A stretch of DNA of 64,000 nt from Impatiens glandulifera (lineage: Eukaryota; Streptophyta; Magnoliopsida; Ericales; Balsaminaceae): contig NW_025919156.1 of NCBI RefSeq assembly GCF_907164915.1, forward strand, positions 1-64,000. Direction: 5' to 3'. The notes under the pieces were generated by a model. That model did not search any database. It was given only the letters and a program-made list of their open reading frames with translations, and was not told the DNA's origin. The position numbers and the translations under genes are program-made. Positions 21,670 to 33,376 of this stretch are shown here, one piece after another. How positions within the stretch are numbered: the stretch's first letter is position 1; each line of letters begins with the position of its first letter.

Positions 21670-23358
21670 TCCTCCATTAAAGTTTTAAAGTTTCAGATTT
21701 TTCGAAATTTTTTTATGGCTCTGAAGCTTGGATCTGAGTATCCTGAAAGCTTCCCTACGGATCAAGGAGTGTTCTCTAATCCTTGGTAAGATTCCAATCA
21801 CCCTCAAATTGATATTTATAGTTTGAATTTGAAATTTTATATTTCAAATTATAAAATCTTGAATGCTTGATGTTCATGTGATTTTATGGTTGAATATTGA
21901 TCAATCGATTTAATAAACAAGAACCCAAATTTGAATTTTTAAAATAAAAAAAACGTGTTGCGGTTCTTAGTTTAATACTGTTGAATCACAGCCCAAAAAG
22001 CTTCCCAACATGATTATAAATATGTTGGAAACTCATTTGGTTCATGTTTGATCCATCCCGATAATGTTTGATCAAAATCAAAATTTTAAATAAAATGAAT
22101 ATTTTGATGTTATTGAATTGGTCAAAACGAATAACCAATGTTCTTGTTTTGGTACCAATCAAGAATATGTAATAAAAGGAAGCTAATGGATAGCTCTCAC
22201 TTCAAAACAAGTTTTAAATTAAAAACCCAAATTTAGATCATAAAATGTTTTTAAAAAAATTGATCATCATTCAGGTCAATTGATACATTAAGATGATGAT
22301 AACCATGTTCCTGGGAGTTTTGTGAAGCTACCTACCCAAGCTCCTAGATCAAAATATCAAATCTAAAGAACATAATTTTTTTAAATTGTTCTTTGGTGTT
22401 CTTGAGACTTACTCTCTCAAGACTGGGGACCGAGAGGTCTGACTAAGGATCCTCGGTCCGGACCGAAACTAAGGACCGTGAAAATTGACCTAGGACCGTG
22501 ATCAATGAATGATGTTTTTCAATTAGGATCGAGACATATGACCGATATTCTTGAAGAAAGGACCGAGATTTAGGAATAAGGGATCGGATCGACGATTCCC
22601 ACTTAGGACTGAGTGGTCTGACCTGAGACCAAGACTCATAGGGTTCATGACCGATAAACATGAGTTTAAGACTGAGACTCCCGAGACCCATGACCGAGAA
22701 TCCCAAACTAGGACCGGGAGCTCTCGAGTCCAAGATCGATGGACTAAGCCCCGAGCTAGACCTAGACCGAGAGGTTTGTACACCTTGACCGAGTTCTTAG
22801 CTCCTATGACCGAGTGAATCTAATACCAAGACCGATAGCTCTTGAGCCCTAACTGAGGGTCCTTAGACCTCGACTAACAAAAACGGACCCAAAGTTTATG
22901 ACTCTAGTCCTAAGGCCTGTTTGGTTTCACTTTTCGAAATCCAAAATTATTTTTGTAATTTTTGAACCCAATCCATTTTCCAATAATCTCGATAGATCGA
23001 AAAATGACTTTACAATATTTTGGGAATGTTTCTCAAACAAATATTTTAACATGGGCTTCATTTAGTATTTATTTATATACCCTAATACCCATAAAAATGA
23101 ATGATATTCTTCAGATATAATTCTCCCTAGTGATCATTCGTAATAGGACCTGCATTTTAATATTGTTGTTTCAATTTTCAAATAATGCTAAAACCTAAAA
23201 GTATGATTAGGACCATCATAACAATAATTGGTTAAAAAGTTCAAATGTGATACAACCGATTTTCAAAAAACTATGTTTATAAAGTAGAGATGTTCTTTAA
23301 CGGGTATAGAGGACATATCGCGAAAGTACTTTCCCGAGTATAACCAAACTTTGAACCA
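21670..23358 (+). repeat. Dispersed repeat A (left arm of long palindrome)
   Basis: Matches repeat B in inverted orientation (for example GTGAAGCTACC and GGTCAATTGATA blocks at 22,265-22,350 against 38,320-38,390) and C and D in direct orientation. At 22,425-22,880 it holds a degenerate GGACCGAG minisatellite. It ends CAAACTTTGAACCA where the LINE-like element begins. The 5' part is cut by SV3. It is possibly LTR sequence of a Tat-type Ty3/gypsy element (inference). No gene. Confidence 0.75.
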
Positions 23359-23725
23359 GATGAATTATCCCTTAGGAAGAGATTTGAAAGGAAGCGCGAT
23401 CGACACACGCAACACGACACGATCAACACGGCGACACGATCGGCACGGGCGACACGATTTTGTTTGCACCGTAAGTCATCAAATCGGTGACAGAATCACC
23501 ATTAATGAAAGGAAGCGCGATCGGTACGAGCGACATGATAGGCATAGGCGGCACGACACGAACGTCAAGGGCGACTTGATATTGTCTTGCGTCGTTCATT
23601 TAGTGTCGCTAGTTTAGAGTTTCATGTGCATTTGTAAGTGCTGCTAAATTTTCCATCCATTGCAATTTATTTATGATAATCTTTTAGGGTTTATGCAATT
23701 ACTCTATTCTATTACTCTCTGCCAT

Positions 23726-24999
23726 TATGGAGAAGGAGAAGAACAAAAGTAATAAATTTAAAAACTCAGGGAGTCTGTGCCAAAAGGAATTAAGGAAGCA
23801 ATATATAAAGAAATTGAAAGACATGATGAAGAAGTCATCAATGAACAACAAGATAACAACACAAGTAAGAAATGGTCTCCAACTATTACGGGGAAAATTC
23901 ATGTAGAAAATAATGCAGGAAAATAGGGGGATAATGAATGAGCATGGAAGATATGCTATAATGAAATAGGTAATCTGTTTGATTTTAATAAATCAGATTA
24001 CAAAGCTCCTTATGCATGCCAAAAGGAGAGAAATTTTCATGAATAAAGAGAAAGCACAACAAATGATAATTTAACTCAACATCCACTATATTTAAGACTA
24101 GAATCTGCTAAAACAAATATGAAAATATTGTTCAATGGTCAGTTGCTTTAATGAACGACCTGATGAAGGCTCCCAAATCTAAGTCATATACTATCGAAAG
24201 CAACTCGACATGAAAAACTAATGATGTTTGGAAGAACAGCAATGCAAATAAGTCAGAAGATCAGGCTTATAAAGAGAAAATTTACAGATAAAATTGGAGG
24301 TACTTAATTCTCTATTTGAATTTAAATTTCCTAGTGAAGTAGAGGAAAATTGTATAAAGGAATGGGAAAATGTATTTGTGGGAAACTACATCGGGAAAAA
24401 CAGAGTAACATTTCCAATTACTAAAGAGGTAATATTGAAGCAATAGGAAAGAAAAGGGCTAGAGAAGATTTCAGCAAATGTCCATGATCTATATTTCCTT
24501 AAATTCAAGAAATGATCTAATCTGGAGTAAATTCTAGAAAATGGACATGCATATATAAGATCCAACTGTATGAAGTTCGAAAATGGTCTGAAGACTTCAA
24601 CCTATTGAGTAAGTCAAAAGAAACTGCACATATATGGTTCAAGCTTTGGAATATACCTGCAAATATGTACAATTCTGAAGCCCTTAGTCATTTTGTATGT
24701 TTATTGGCTAGAGTATTATACATGGACCCAATTACTGAAAGAATAGAGCACCTATCATTTGCTAGAATTAGAATTGAGGTGAATCCTAGAATCACACATT
24801 GTCGATAAGTATGACAGTAGTAGACAAAAAAGAAAAACCTATTGTAATAAAAATCACTTATGAGTGGAGGTAGACAAATGATCTTTTTGCAATACCTTCC
24901 AATATGCAAGTCCAAAATGTGATTTGGCTAAGGAAGAAGATTCGCAAATTAATAAAGGTCAGAAAGTAAGTATGTAGGAAAATTAAACAGAGGTGCCTA
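23726..24999 (+). pseudogene. DUF4283-type ORF1 protein, 5' part
   Basis: Reading frames with many stops from ATG at 23,726. The recognisable part is 24,540-24,800: KLWNIPANMYNSEALSHF, ARVLYMDPITERIEHLSFAR and IRIEVNPR, the core of the DUF4283 / CCHC_4-associated domain found in ORF1 of plant L1-type LINEs. An upstream piece (PKGIKEAIYKEIERHDEEV, WSPTITGKI) is visible in another frame. The 3' part lies at 36,112-36,794. Confidence 0.65.
24895..24999 (+). repeat. 105-bp flank, left copy (repeated at 36,112-36,216)
   Basis: CCTTCCAATATGCAAGT... to ...AGAGGTGCCTA. The right copy differs at two positions by eye. The left copy abuts the SV2 5' LTR; the right copy continues unbroken into the rest of the LINE, i.e. 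it contains the empty target site. Confidence 0.92.
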
Positions 25000-27121
25000 T
25001 GTTGGGTCAAATTATTTTGACTAAGTGTTCAAATAATTGCCCACTGATATTTTGATGATGAAATAATCTATATGTTTTGATACAGGTGTATTAAGACAAC
25101 ATGTCTTTAGACTTGGATCTAATGAGGGTCATTTGACCGATTTTGATCTCCATTCGCATTAAATTAGACGCAAGTCTAATAGAATTAGACGCCTAGTCTA
25201 ACTCAACGGAGTTAGATGGAGCAGTCTAATAGACGCATGAATTAGACGTGAGTCTAATAGAATTAGACATACAGTCTAACTCATCGGAGTTAGACGTGTA
25301 AGTCTAATAGACGTGTAAAGAATTAGACAGGTAGTCTAATGAATACGCGAAATTAGACACTAGTCTAATAGAATTAGACGTACAGTCTAACTCATCGGAG
25401 TTATACGTGTAAGTCTAATAGACGTAAAGAATTAGACGGGTAGTCTAATGAATACGCGGAATTAGACGCTAGTCTAATAGAATTAGACGTACAGTCTAAC
25501 TCATCGGAGTTAGACGTGTAAGTCTAATAGACGTAAAGAATTAGACGGGTAGTCTAATGAATAAGCGGAATTAGACGAGTTGTCTAATTAATTGAAAGTT
25601 AGACGTGGGTCTAACTCCTTCAGACAAGTCTGAGGTAGAACCGGAATTAGACGTGGTAGTCTAACTCAGTGGAGTTAGACGTACCGGTCTAATGGTTATT
25701 ATAATTAGACGGTTTGTCTAATTAATTGAAAGTTAGACGTGGGTCTAACTCCTTTAGACAAATCTGAGGTAGAACCGGAATTAGACGTGGTAGTCTAACC
25801 TAGTGAAGTTAGACGTACCGGTCTAATGGTTATTATAATTAGACGGGTTGTCTAATTAATTGAAAGTTAGACGTGGGTCTAACTCCTTCAGACAAGTCTG
25901 AGGTAGAATCGGAATTAGACGTGGTAGTCTAACTCAGTGGAGTTAGACGTACCGGTCTAATGGTTATTATAATTAGACGGGTTGTCTAATTAATTGAAAG
26001 TTAGACGTGGGTCTAACTCTTTCAGACAAGTCTGAGGTAGAACCGGAATTAGACGTGGTAGTCTAACTTAGTGGAGTTAGACGTACCCGTCTATTGGTTA
26101 TTGATATTAGACGCGAGTCTAAGTACATTAGACCAAGCGGTCTAATAGACGTTTTTTATCAGAAGGAGTTGACTTATTTCATTAAACTGATCCGTCTAAC
26201 TGAAATACGTCTAATGCTCTAATTCAAGCAGTACGCTTGAATCTAGCATTTCTCCTACCCACGTGCTATAGTTGTACCCTATTTCTGCTCCACTTTCCTG
26301 TGAAGATTAGTACAACAGCTATATGCATCCAATCAAGGAATGCCACATAAGAGAATTTTCCTCACATTACCCGTTTTGCAGGTACATCCCTGATGGAATA
26401 TTCGGCGCACTACCAGTTCGGTACGGCCACGATCCTTGTGCTCAAAGTCTGATGTGTACAATGGAGGCTTTCCAATGGAAGAGCGCCACGTTTCATTCTT
26501 GAAGATTCGACCGTTAGTCCCTGCTCAGTATTTAAGCAATCCTAAGGACAACGGACAATCTGCCTTACGAAGTATCGGTTTTACAAGCAAGCAAGCTAAT
26601 TTCTGAGGGAATAAGCATTCTGATTTTTTAGAGAGAGACTACTCAATCATCTTGCTTATTGAACTTACTTTCTTGAAGCTTCTTTCTGATTGTATTGTGT
26701 GTGAATCGAAAGAGAGAGTAAGAATAAAAAACACCATTAACTGAGTGATATTCTTCATCTTCTTGTAATTGAACAGAAAGTGTTATGTTCAATAGTGAGC
26801 TAAGTGTGTGTAAACTGTATTTGATTCTTATCATATAGTGAATCCTTCCGATGGTTGGAAGAAGGGGTGACGTAGGAGAGTTTCTCCGAACATCCATAAA
26901 CAAACTGCTGTGTTCTTCATTTTCTGTCATCTTTTCACATCTCTTTTTGTGCTTCAAACCCAAGTAAACAATTTCTACTTGAATTTGTTTCAAGTGTTTA
27001 GACAAGTTTGCGTAGAATAGAAAGCGAATTAAATCCTTAACAGGATTTCTTTCAAACTATTTTTCATAAGCCTTCATCCTTAGCCAGACCCCCGTCTATA
27101 TCGATAAAGCCGATCCTATCA
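25000..27121 (+). repeat. SV2 5' LTR
   Basis: 2,122 bp, TGTTGGG to CCTATCA. The TTAGACGT array spans ~25,165-26,215 with about four 134-bp type units (GAACCGGAATTAGACGTGG repeats) and several 111-bp type units. It is followed by the candidate TATA site and the region shared by all SV LTRs. Confidence 0.9.
26529..26535 (+). promoter_or_regulatory. Candidate SV2 LTR TATA box
   Basis: TATTTAA about 320 bases after the repeat array and 590 bases before the LTR end. Matching sites are at 34,901 and in SV1 and SV3. Confidence 0.45.
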
Positions 27122-27123
27122 AT

Positions 27124-27135
27124 TGGTATCAGAGC
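27124..27135 (+). other. SV2 primer binding site
   Basis: TGGTATCAGAGC, two bases after the LTR, complementary to initiator tRNA-Met. Confidence 0.9.
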
Positions 27136-27170
27136 CTTGTTTCTATTCTCAATCATCAAGAATCCAAAGC

Positions 27171-28354
27171 ATGTCTTGCATCAATGAAATTCTTCTTCTA
27201 TCAAAAGACAACTATGATTTGAGGATGATAAAGATGCAAGCTCACTTGGCTGCTATTGACTATGATATGTGGAGCGTTATCACCGATGGCCCCTTAAAGA
27301 TTTCGAAGCCAAGAAGTGAGTGGACCACTGAAGATAAGGTGACAAACAACCTGGATAATGTTGCTAAGAACATTCTGTTTCAATCTCTCAACACACATAT
27401 GTTCTGTGAAATCAAGTCTTGTTCCACTACAAAAGAAATATGGGATAAGCTCAGTCAGATCCATGGGTGAGCTCTCAAGCAAAGAAGAACCAAAACGCAT
27501 TCATTTGCAGCCAGAACAAGTCTAGATGGGCTGACAGCGATACTGAGGAACCTCCCACCGAAAAAGAGCATGAAGCTGTAACATTTCTGATGACAGATGA
27601 CCAATCTAAGGTAAATGATATCTCTGCACCAGAATTTACGAACGAGGAGTTAACTAATTCACTCAATGAAATGTCTATTGAGTACAAAAAGTTAGCTGAC
27701 TCTTTTTATCAAATGAAAGTTAAATATGAATCAAATGTTCCTTTTTCAAAACAAGAATCCGAATCAAATATTTCTAATGAAAACTTAACAGAGATCTCAT
27801 CTGAAAATGAGATGCTCAAGGAACAGATTCAAACCCTTTCATCTGAAAACAAGAGACTGAACTACATTGTCAGTGCATGGACAAGGTCTGGTGATGCTGT
27901 CAGATATCAGATCAGCATGTTGAAATCTTCTGGAGCTAGATCCGGATTGGGATTTGATAGCAATGATCCTAACCAGTCCTGCAAAAAGTCAAAGCCAAAT
28001 GACAAACTTAAGCCAATAAGCTTTGTCAAAGGAAGTGTGACTGACATTGAATTTGATCCCATTCATGAAGAAGTAGCTTTTAAAAATGAAATAGTTTATG
28101 TTCCACCAAATGTTAGCTGGCTTAAGATTAAGCTTGAAAAGGATAATAAGTATGGTAACTTAAAACCTGACTCTAAGTCAAGGAGTTTTAAAAGAAAACT
28201 AAAACCTTCTTCAAAAGATGAAGGATCAGTGGCCAACAGAAAGTCGTCTGCTGAGTCAAAAACATACGTATTAATCACAACACAAAACAGGAAATCCATT
28301 ACAATAACTCAAATATGAATTTCTAAGGGACTGATTGACCGAGGACCCAATTGA
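27171..28354 (+). pseudogene. SV2 gag (UBN2-type, lacking zinc knuckle)
   Basis: ATG at 27,171 (MSCINEILLLSKDNYDL). It is open to 27,470, then loss of one G in a GGGG run next to GATCCATG (27,463-27,468) shifts the frame. The second part (27,467-28,318) carries KKNQNAFICSQNKSRWADSD, the coiled-coil EYKKLADSFYQMK and a basic tail. A private TGA at 28,316 and the shared TGA at 28,352-28,354 close it. As in SV1, the segment that should hold the rest of UBN2 and the CCHC knuckle is missing right after SQIHG. Confidence 0.82.
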
Positions 28355-31300
28355 AGGTGGGTACCAAAAGATTTTAAATATTTATTTATGTAGGTACAAA
28401 TAAATGAAGGACTGAAGGAATCTGTATGGTATCTTGATAGCGGATGTTCCAGGCATATGACAGGAAACAGACGACTCCTCACTGATATATCAGATTGCTT
28501 TGGACCTAAAATTACCTTTGGTGACAACAAGAAGGGTAAGACCATGGGTAAGGGTAAGATTATCCATGGTAACCTAACCATTAATGATGTTCTGCTGGTT
28601 GACAACTTGTGTTATAATTTAATCAGCATCAGTCAACTATGTGATAATGGTTTGTCAGTAGATTTTCAAACTAATGCATGTTTAGTTAAAGACCAAAATG
28701 GAAATATTCTATTAACCAGAAGTAGAGTAGGAAACTCTTATAAAATGAATTGGTAAAAAGAGACATCTGACCCTATGTGCATGATTGCTAAGAATGATCA
28801 GAAATGGTTATGGCATAAACGTTTGAACCATTTAAACTTCAAAACCATTAACAACATATGTTCAAATAACTTAGTTATTGTTTTCTCAATCTTCAGTTTT
28901 CAAAGGACAAGATTTGCACTGCTTGCCAGTTAGGCAAACAGGGCAGATCATCGTTCAAGAGCAAAGGAAAATCACAATCCAGCCGTATCCTAGAACTTTT
29001 ACATATGGATCTTTTTGGTTCAATTACTGTAAAAAGTGTAGGAGGAATGAGATTTGCCTTAATTGTTATTGATGACTTTTCACGTTTTACATGGGTTGCA
29101 TTCTTACCTTCAAAAGATAAAACTGCTGAAAATTTGATCAGAATATTTAGAGGCATTCAGAATCAGAAATCTCTAAATATCTCATGTATTAGAAGTGATC
29201 AAAGAACTGAATTTACAAACAGATACCTATCATCTTATCTTGAGAAGAATGGAATTAGACACGAGTTGTCTGGTGCCGGAACTCCACAGCAAAACGGCAT
29301 TGCTGAGAGAAGAGTGAGAACTCTGAAAGAAGCAGCGAGATCTATGCTTGCTGAATCAGATGTTCCACAGAGGTTCTGGGCAGAAGCCATTAGCACTGCC
29401 TGTTATACACAAAACCGTTCAATTATTAACAAACGTTTTGATAAAACTCCCTATGAATTGTATTATGGGAGAATTCCCACAGTTTCTTACTTTAAGATTT
29501 TTGGATGTAAATGTTTTATCCATGACAATGGAAATGTTTACTTAACTGCCTTTGATGCTAAAGAAGATGAGGGATTTATGTTGGGATACTCATCAGTAAG
29601 CAAGGCTTACAGAGTATACAACAAAAGAACTCAGACTGTTGAAGAATCCCTTCATGTAATTTTTGATGAGCCCATTAAGAGAAAATCCAAAGAACCCATT
29701 GATCTTGCTGACAGACTCCAAGCGGCTAGTCTTGAGTCTGTAAGTGAAGAAGAAGAAATATTGGACAAGCGGATGGCTCTATCTGATCTTGTGAATGATC
29801 CGGTTAAAGTTCAACCAGACGTACAAACTCCTGTTCAACAAGAAGTTGAGAGTTTGGATGTCGCGGTGTCACCGGTTCAGATGACCAATCCTCTTGGTTC
29901 CAACTTCAGATGGAACAAAAATCATCCATCAGAACTGCTAATTGGAAATCTTTTTTCTCCTCAAAGGACAAGACGTCAACTGATGGATGAAATGGCCAAT
30001 TCTGCATTTATTTCTCAAATTGAACCAAAGAAAATTGGTGAAGCTATAATTGATCCAGATTGGATCAATGCTATGCAAGAGGAGTTTAACCAATTTGATA
30101 GAAATAAAGTGTGGTATCTTACTCGTAGACCAACTGATAAGTCAGTCATAGGAACAAGATGGGTTTTTAGAAACAAGATTAGTGAAGACGGCCTAGTCAT
30201 AAGAAACAAGGCTCGTTTAGTTTCTTAAGGATAAAGACAAGAAGAAGGTATTGATTTTGATGAGTCTTTTGCACCGGTTGCAAGACTAGAGGCAATAAGA
30301 ATATTCATAGCATATGCATCATTTAAGAATTTCAAAGTTTTTCAAATGGATGTAAAAAGTGCATTTTTAAATGGAAAATTATGTGAGGAAGTATATGTTG
30401 AGCAGCCCTTGGCTTCGTAGATCATGTTTTACCTGATCATGTTTATAGACTTAATAAAGCATTGTATGGTCTAAAAAACAAGCTCTTAGAGCTTGATATG
30501 ACACTCTAACTAATTTCTTGTTTATTCATGACTTTGTTTTTGGAACAGTGGATAAAACTCTGTTCAGATTTGCTAAGGACTCTCATATATTACTTTTTCA
30601 AATATATGTTGATGACATTATGTTTGGGTCAACTAACTCCAAACTATGTGAGAAATTTGCCAAGCTGATGCAGGATTGGATTGAAATGAGCATGATGGGA
30701 GAACTTACATTCTTCCTTGGGCTTCAGATCCGTCAGCTGGAAAACGGAACCCTCATCAACCAAGTCAAATACACCAAAGAATTTGGTTTGGAGAACTGTT
30801 CTGCAGCAGCTACTCATATGAGCTCCTCAGTCAAATTGGACAAAGATGAAGGTGGACAAAGTGTAGATGTTACAGCATATAGAGGACTCATCGGTTCCTT
30901 ACTATATATAACTGCCAGCAGGCCAGACATTCAATTTGCTGTTGGTATCTTTGGAAGATTTCAGGCTGATCCTAAAGTATCTCATTTCACTGTTGTTAAA
31001 CGTATTCTTAAATATTTGAAGGGAACTCAAAATGTGGGACTGTGGTATCCGAAGGATTCCAGTTTCAATTTAATTAGTTTCTTAGATGCAGATTATGCAT
31101 GATGCAAAATTGATAGAAAAAGCATAAGTGGAACTTGCCAGTTTCTTGGAGATCGTCTAATCACATGGTTCAATAAGAAACAGACATCAGTTGCTACTTC
31201 AACAGCAGAAGCAAAGTATCTTGCAGCTGGTAGTCGTTGCTCTCAAGTTTTGTGGATCCAACAACAGCTTAGAAACTATGGGATTGAGGCTGATGAATCT

Positions 31301-31537
31301 CTAATTTTCTGCGACAACACAAGTGCTATCGAAATATCCTATAATCTTGTTTTGCATTCTCGGACAAAGCATATTGAAATCAGGCATCATTTCATCCGAG
31401 AACACGTCAATTAGAAGCAAATCCGTCTCGAACATGTTCCTACAGATCAAAAAACTGCTGACATTTTCACGAAACCTCTTCCGGAAGATAAGTTTTCTCA
31501 TTTCAGAAACATGCTAGGTCTTGTTGATCTTGATTGA
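28355..31537 (+). pseudogene. SV2 pol: protease, integrase, RT, RNase H
   Basis: Protease motif WYLDSGCSRHMTG near 28,420-28,460, pre-integrase, integrase from HMDLFG (~29,002) with RSDQRTEF (the usual G is R) and PQQNGIAER, RT from [10 protein letters not shown] to the YVDD box (30,605-30,616), RNase H with DADYA, STAEAKY and DNTSAI, ending GLVDLD at 31,537. Breaks: TAG near 28,390, TAA after YKMNW, a shift near 28,870, TAA at 30,226, the RT frameshift at 30,405-30,412 and TGA at 31,100-31,102. The last two and the stops before the protease are shared with SV1. Confidence 0.87.
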
Positions 31538-32331
31538 CGTAATTATGTGCATAAATTGAGGGGGAACGCATTGTTCAAAACGAAACTGAACAGATATGAA
31601 AGACGGAGGTTCTAATTCGTCTTAAGGATTCAGAGTTTGAAAAACACAGATACTTAGACGAACATCTCCCTTAGTGGTTTCATCTTTATTTGAAATCACT
31701 GTCTTGGTTATTTTGACCTGCTTGATTAGACGGATGCATCTATTAGACGGACACGTCTAATAGACGTTAGACGTTTTTACGTCTTGATCAAGAGGATGCT
31801 CACGTCTAATCAGACACGCGTGTATCACGTGCTGTTAAAGCATAATTAGACGCACACGTGTAATAGACTGATTTTCAAAAAAAAAAAGTTGAAAATATGA
31901 AAAGAAGAATAAAAACGTCTAACTACTGATGTAATTAGACTCTTCATCTTCTGGCATTTAGGACAGCTGTCCTTTAATGATGTCTGTTTGAGTTATATTT
32001 CCCGCCGAAAAATAAATCAATCATTCCTCAAAAGAATTGAAGACACGTGTCTCTCAATATACAAGAAATGACTAATATTCCTGACATCTTTTGCTTGTAC
32101 ATTTAATATTAGATGTTTTATTTCATGCTAACATTAAATGCTGTGTATTGAGAACTGTCTTTTGGAATTCGTGACAATAGAAGTAATCATTAGCCTTCTT
32201 CTTCATGATTAAAACCCCGGTATTAATAGAATCATTCTCTCTACATGATTAGAATATCCTTGAAATCTCTCTTTCTCTCTTTTAGAAATTGAACCCTTTG
32301 AATCTCTCTATCCCTTGTTCATCAAATAAAA
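31538..32331 (+). other. SV2 spacer between pol and extra ORF
   Basis: Non-coding. It contains the TTAGACGT-type cluster at 31,720-31,960 and a short A10 run. It aligns with SV1 4,068-4,853 in reverse orientation. No convincing start signal other than general AT-richness. Confidence 0.6.
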
Positions 32332-33090
32332 TTGCTGCCCTTCCGACCAAAATTAATTCAGGTGGACTTTCAATCTATTTCCACTCTTGAATCTCCAGGC
32401 ATGCAAAGAATGTTTGATTCGCTAAAAGCTTCTGGGATGAGAAGATTCCTCACCCCTCATGAAACTTATCATGAACAACTCGTTAGCGAATTCTTCCAAA
32501 CTGCCAGCTTCTATCAAGATAATGTTATCGCTGGTGCTGTAATGGGCCAGATGGTATGGCTCACAGAAGAATCTTTTGGTGAGTTTTTCCATCTCCCAAC
32601 AGAAGGTATTGATGATTTCTCCACCACTCACCCTAATCTCATGATTACGATGATAAAAGTCTTCTCCGATTCCCCTGAAATAGATATTCATGGAAAGAAG
32701 AACCTTCTGAAGGTTGAATATGCTCTTCTAAGTGATAACATCTCTAAATCCCTTATGTCTAAGGAAACCTCCTACAAGTATTGTACGAAGGTCTTTCAGA
32801 TAATGGTGGCTATCACCAGGGGTGTTTCAGTGAACTGGACAAGCTTCCTCTTCGGAAATCTTGTCAGAATGGTTGTAGCTAGAAAGAAGATCTTCGGCTT
32901 TGACGGTCCTCTCAGTTCTTTTCTCTGTCATCGTCTGAATGAACCTAGTAAGAGTTTCCCCCTCCCTTCTAAGATCCTGAACTACCAGAAAGTGGTAGAC
33001 TATATTCAAAGGGTGGAAACGCTCAAGTCGAAGAAACGAAAAACTGAAGACTCCAACTCCCCTCTAACCGCAGTCTTAGAGACATCTTAG
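32332..33090 (+). pseudogene. SV2 extra downstream ORF (short form), start codon lost
   Basis: 252 sense codons without stop, but the position that is ATG in SV1 reads TTG (32,332). The first in-frame ATG is at 32,401 (MQRMFDSLKASG), giving 229 residues. It is the best-preserved copy of the short form: VSEFFQTASF, WLTEESFGEFFHLPTEG, VEYALLSD, KYCTKVFQIMVAITRG, KIFGFDGPLSSF and a basic SKKRK tail. Globular, no membrane segment. It lacks the acidic and RGG parts found in SV3 and SV4. Role unknown. Confidence 0.7.
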
Positions 33091-33362
33091 GTTGAAGTCT
33101 ATTCTGTTCAGATGTTATAACCAGGAAGAAGAAGAAGACTTATGATTAAATGTCTTTTTGTATTTATTTTGAGTGTCTTCATAATGCTTTTGGTAGAATT
33201 ATTATGGTTACATTGAACAATGTTTTGAGTGTTTATTCTGAAAACACTCATATGTGATTAACATAGATGTTTTTGAATGACTACTTGCATGATGTTTGTT
33301 TGTTTATTTATTGGATGAAAGCATGTCTTATTATTTATATGCAGGTTTGCAATTTCTTCATC

Positions 33363-33376
33363 AAAAAGGGGGAAAT
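33363..33376 (+). other. SV2 polypurine tract
   Basis: AAAAAGGGGGAAAT directly before the second LTR. Confidence 0.9.

Larger units (their letters stand above)
23359..24999 (+). mobile_element. LINE-like ORF1-only element, copy 1, 5' part
   Basis: Starts after the TTGAACCA duplication (23,351-23,358), with a GC-rich 5' region of CGATCGGCACGGGCGACACGA-type repeats (23,386-23,600; GAAAGGAAGCGCGATCG occurs twice, ~123 bp apart). Copy 2 has related CGATCGGCAC sequence in its 5' region. It is interrupted at 25,000 by SV2 and continues at 36,112. Confidence 0.7.

Noticed and set aside
23386..23600. CpG-rich stretch as a host gene promoter
   Set aside because: Related CGATCGGCAC sequence is found in the 5' region of the second LINE-like copy (57,480-57,560), so it belongs to that element.
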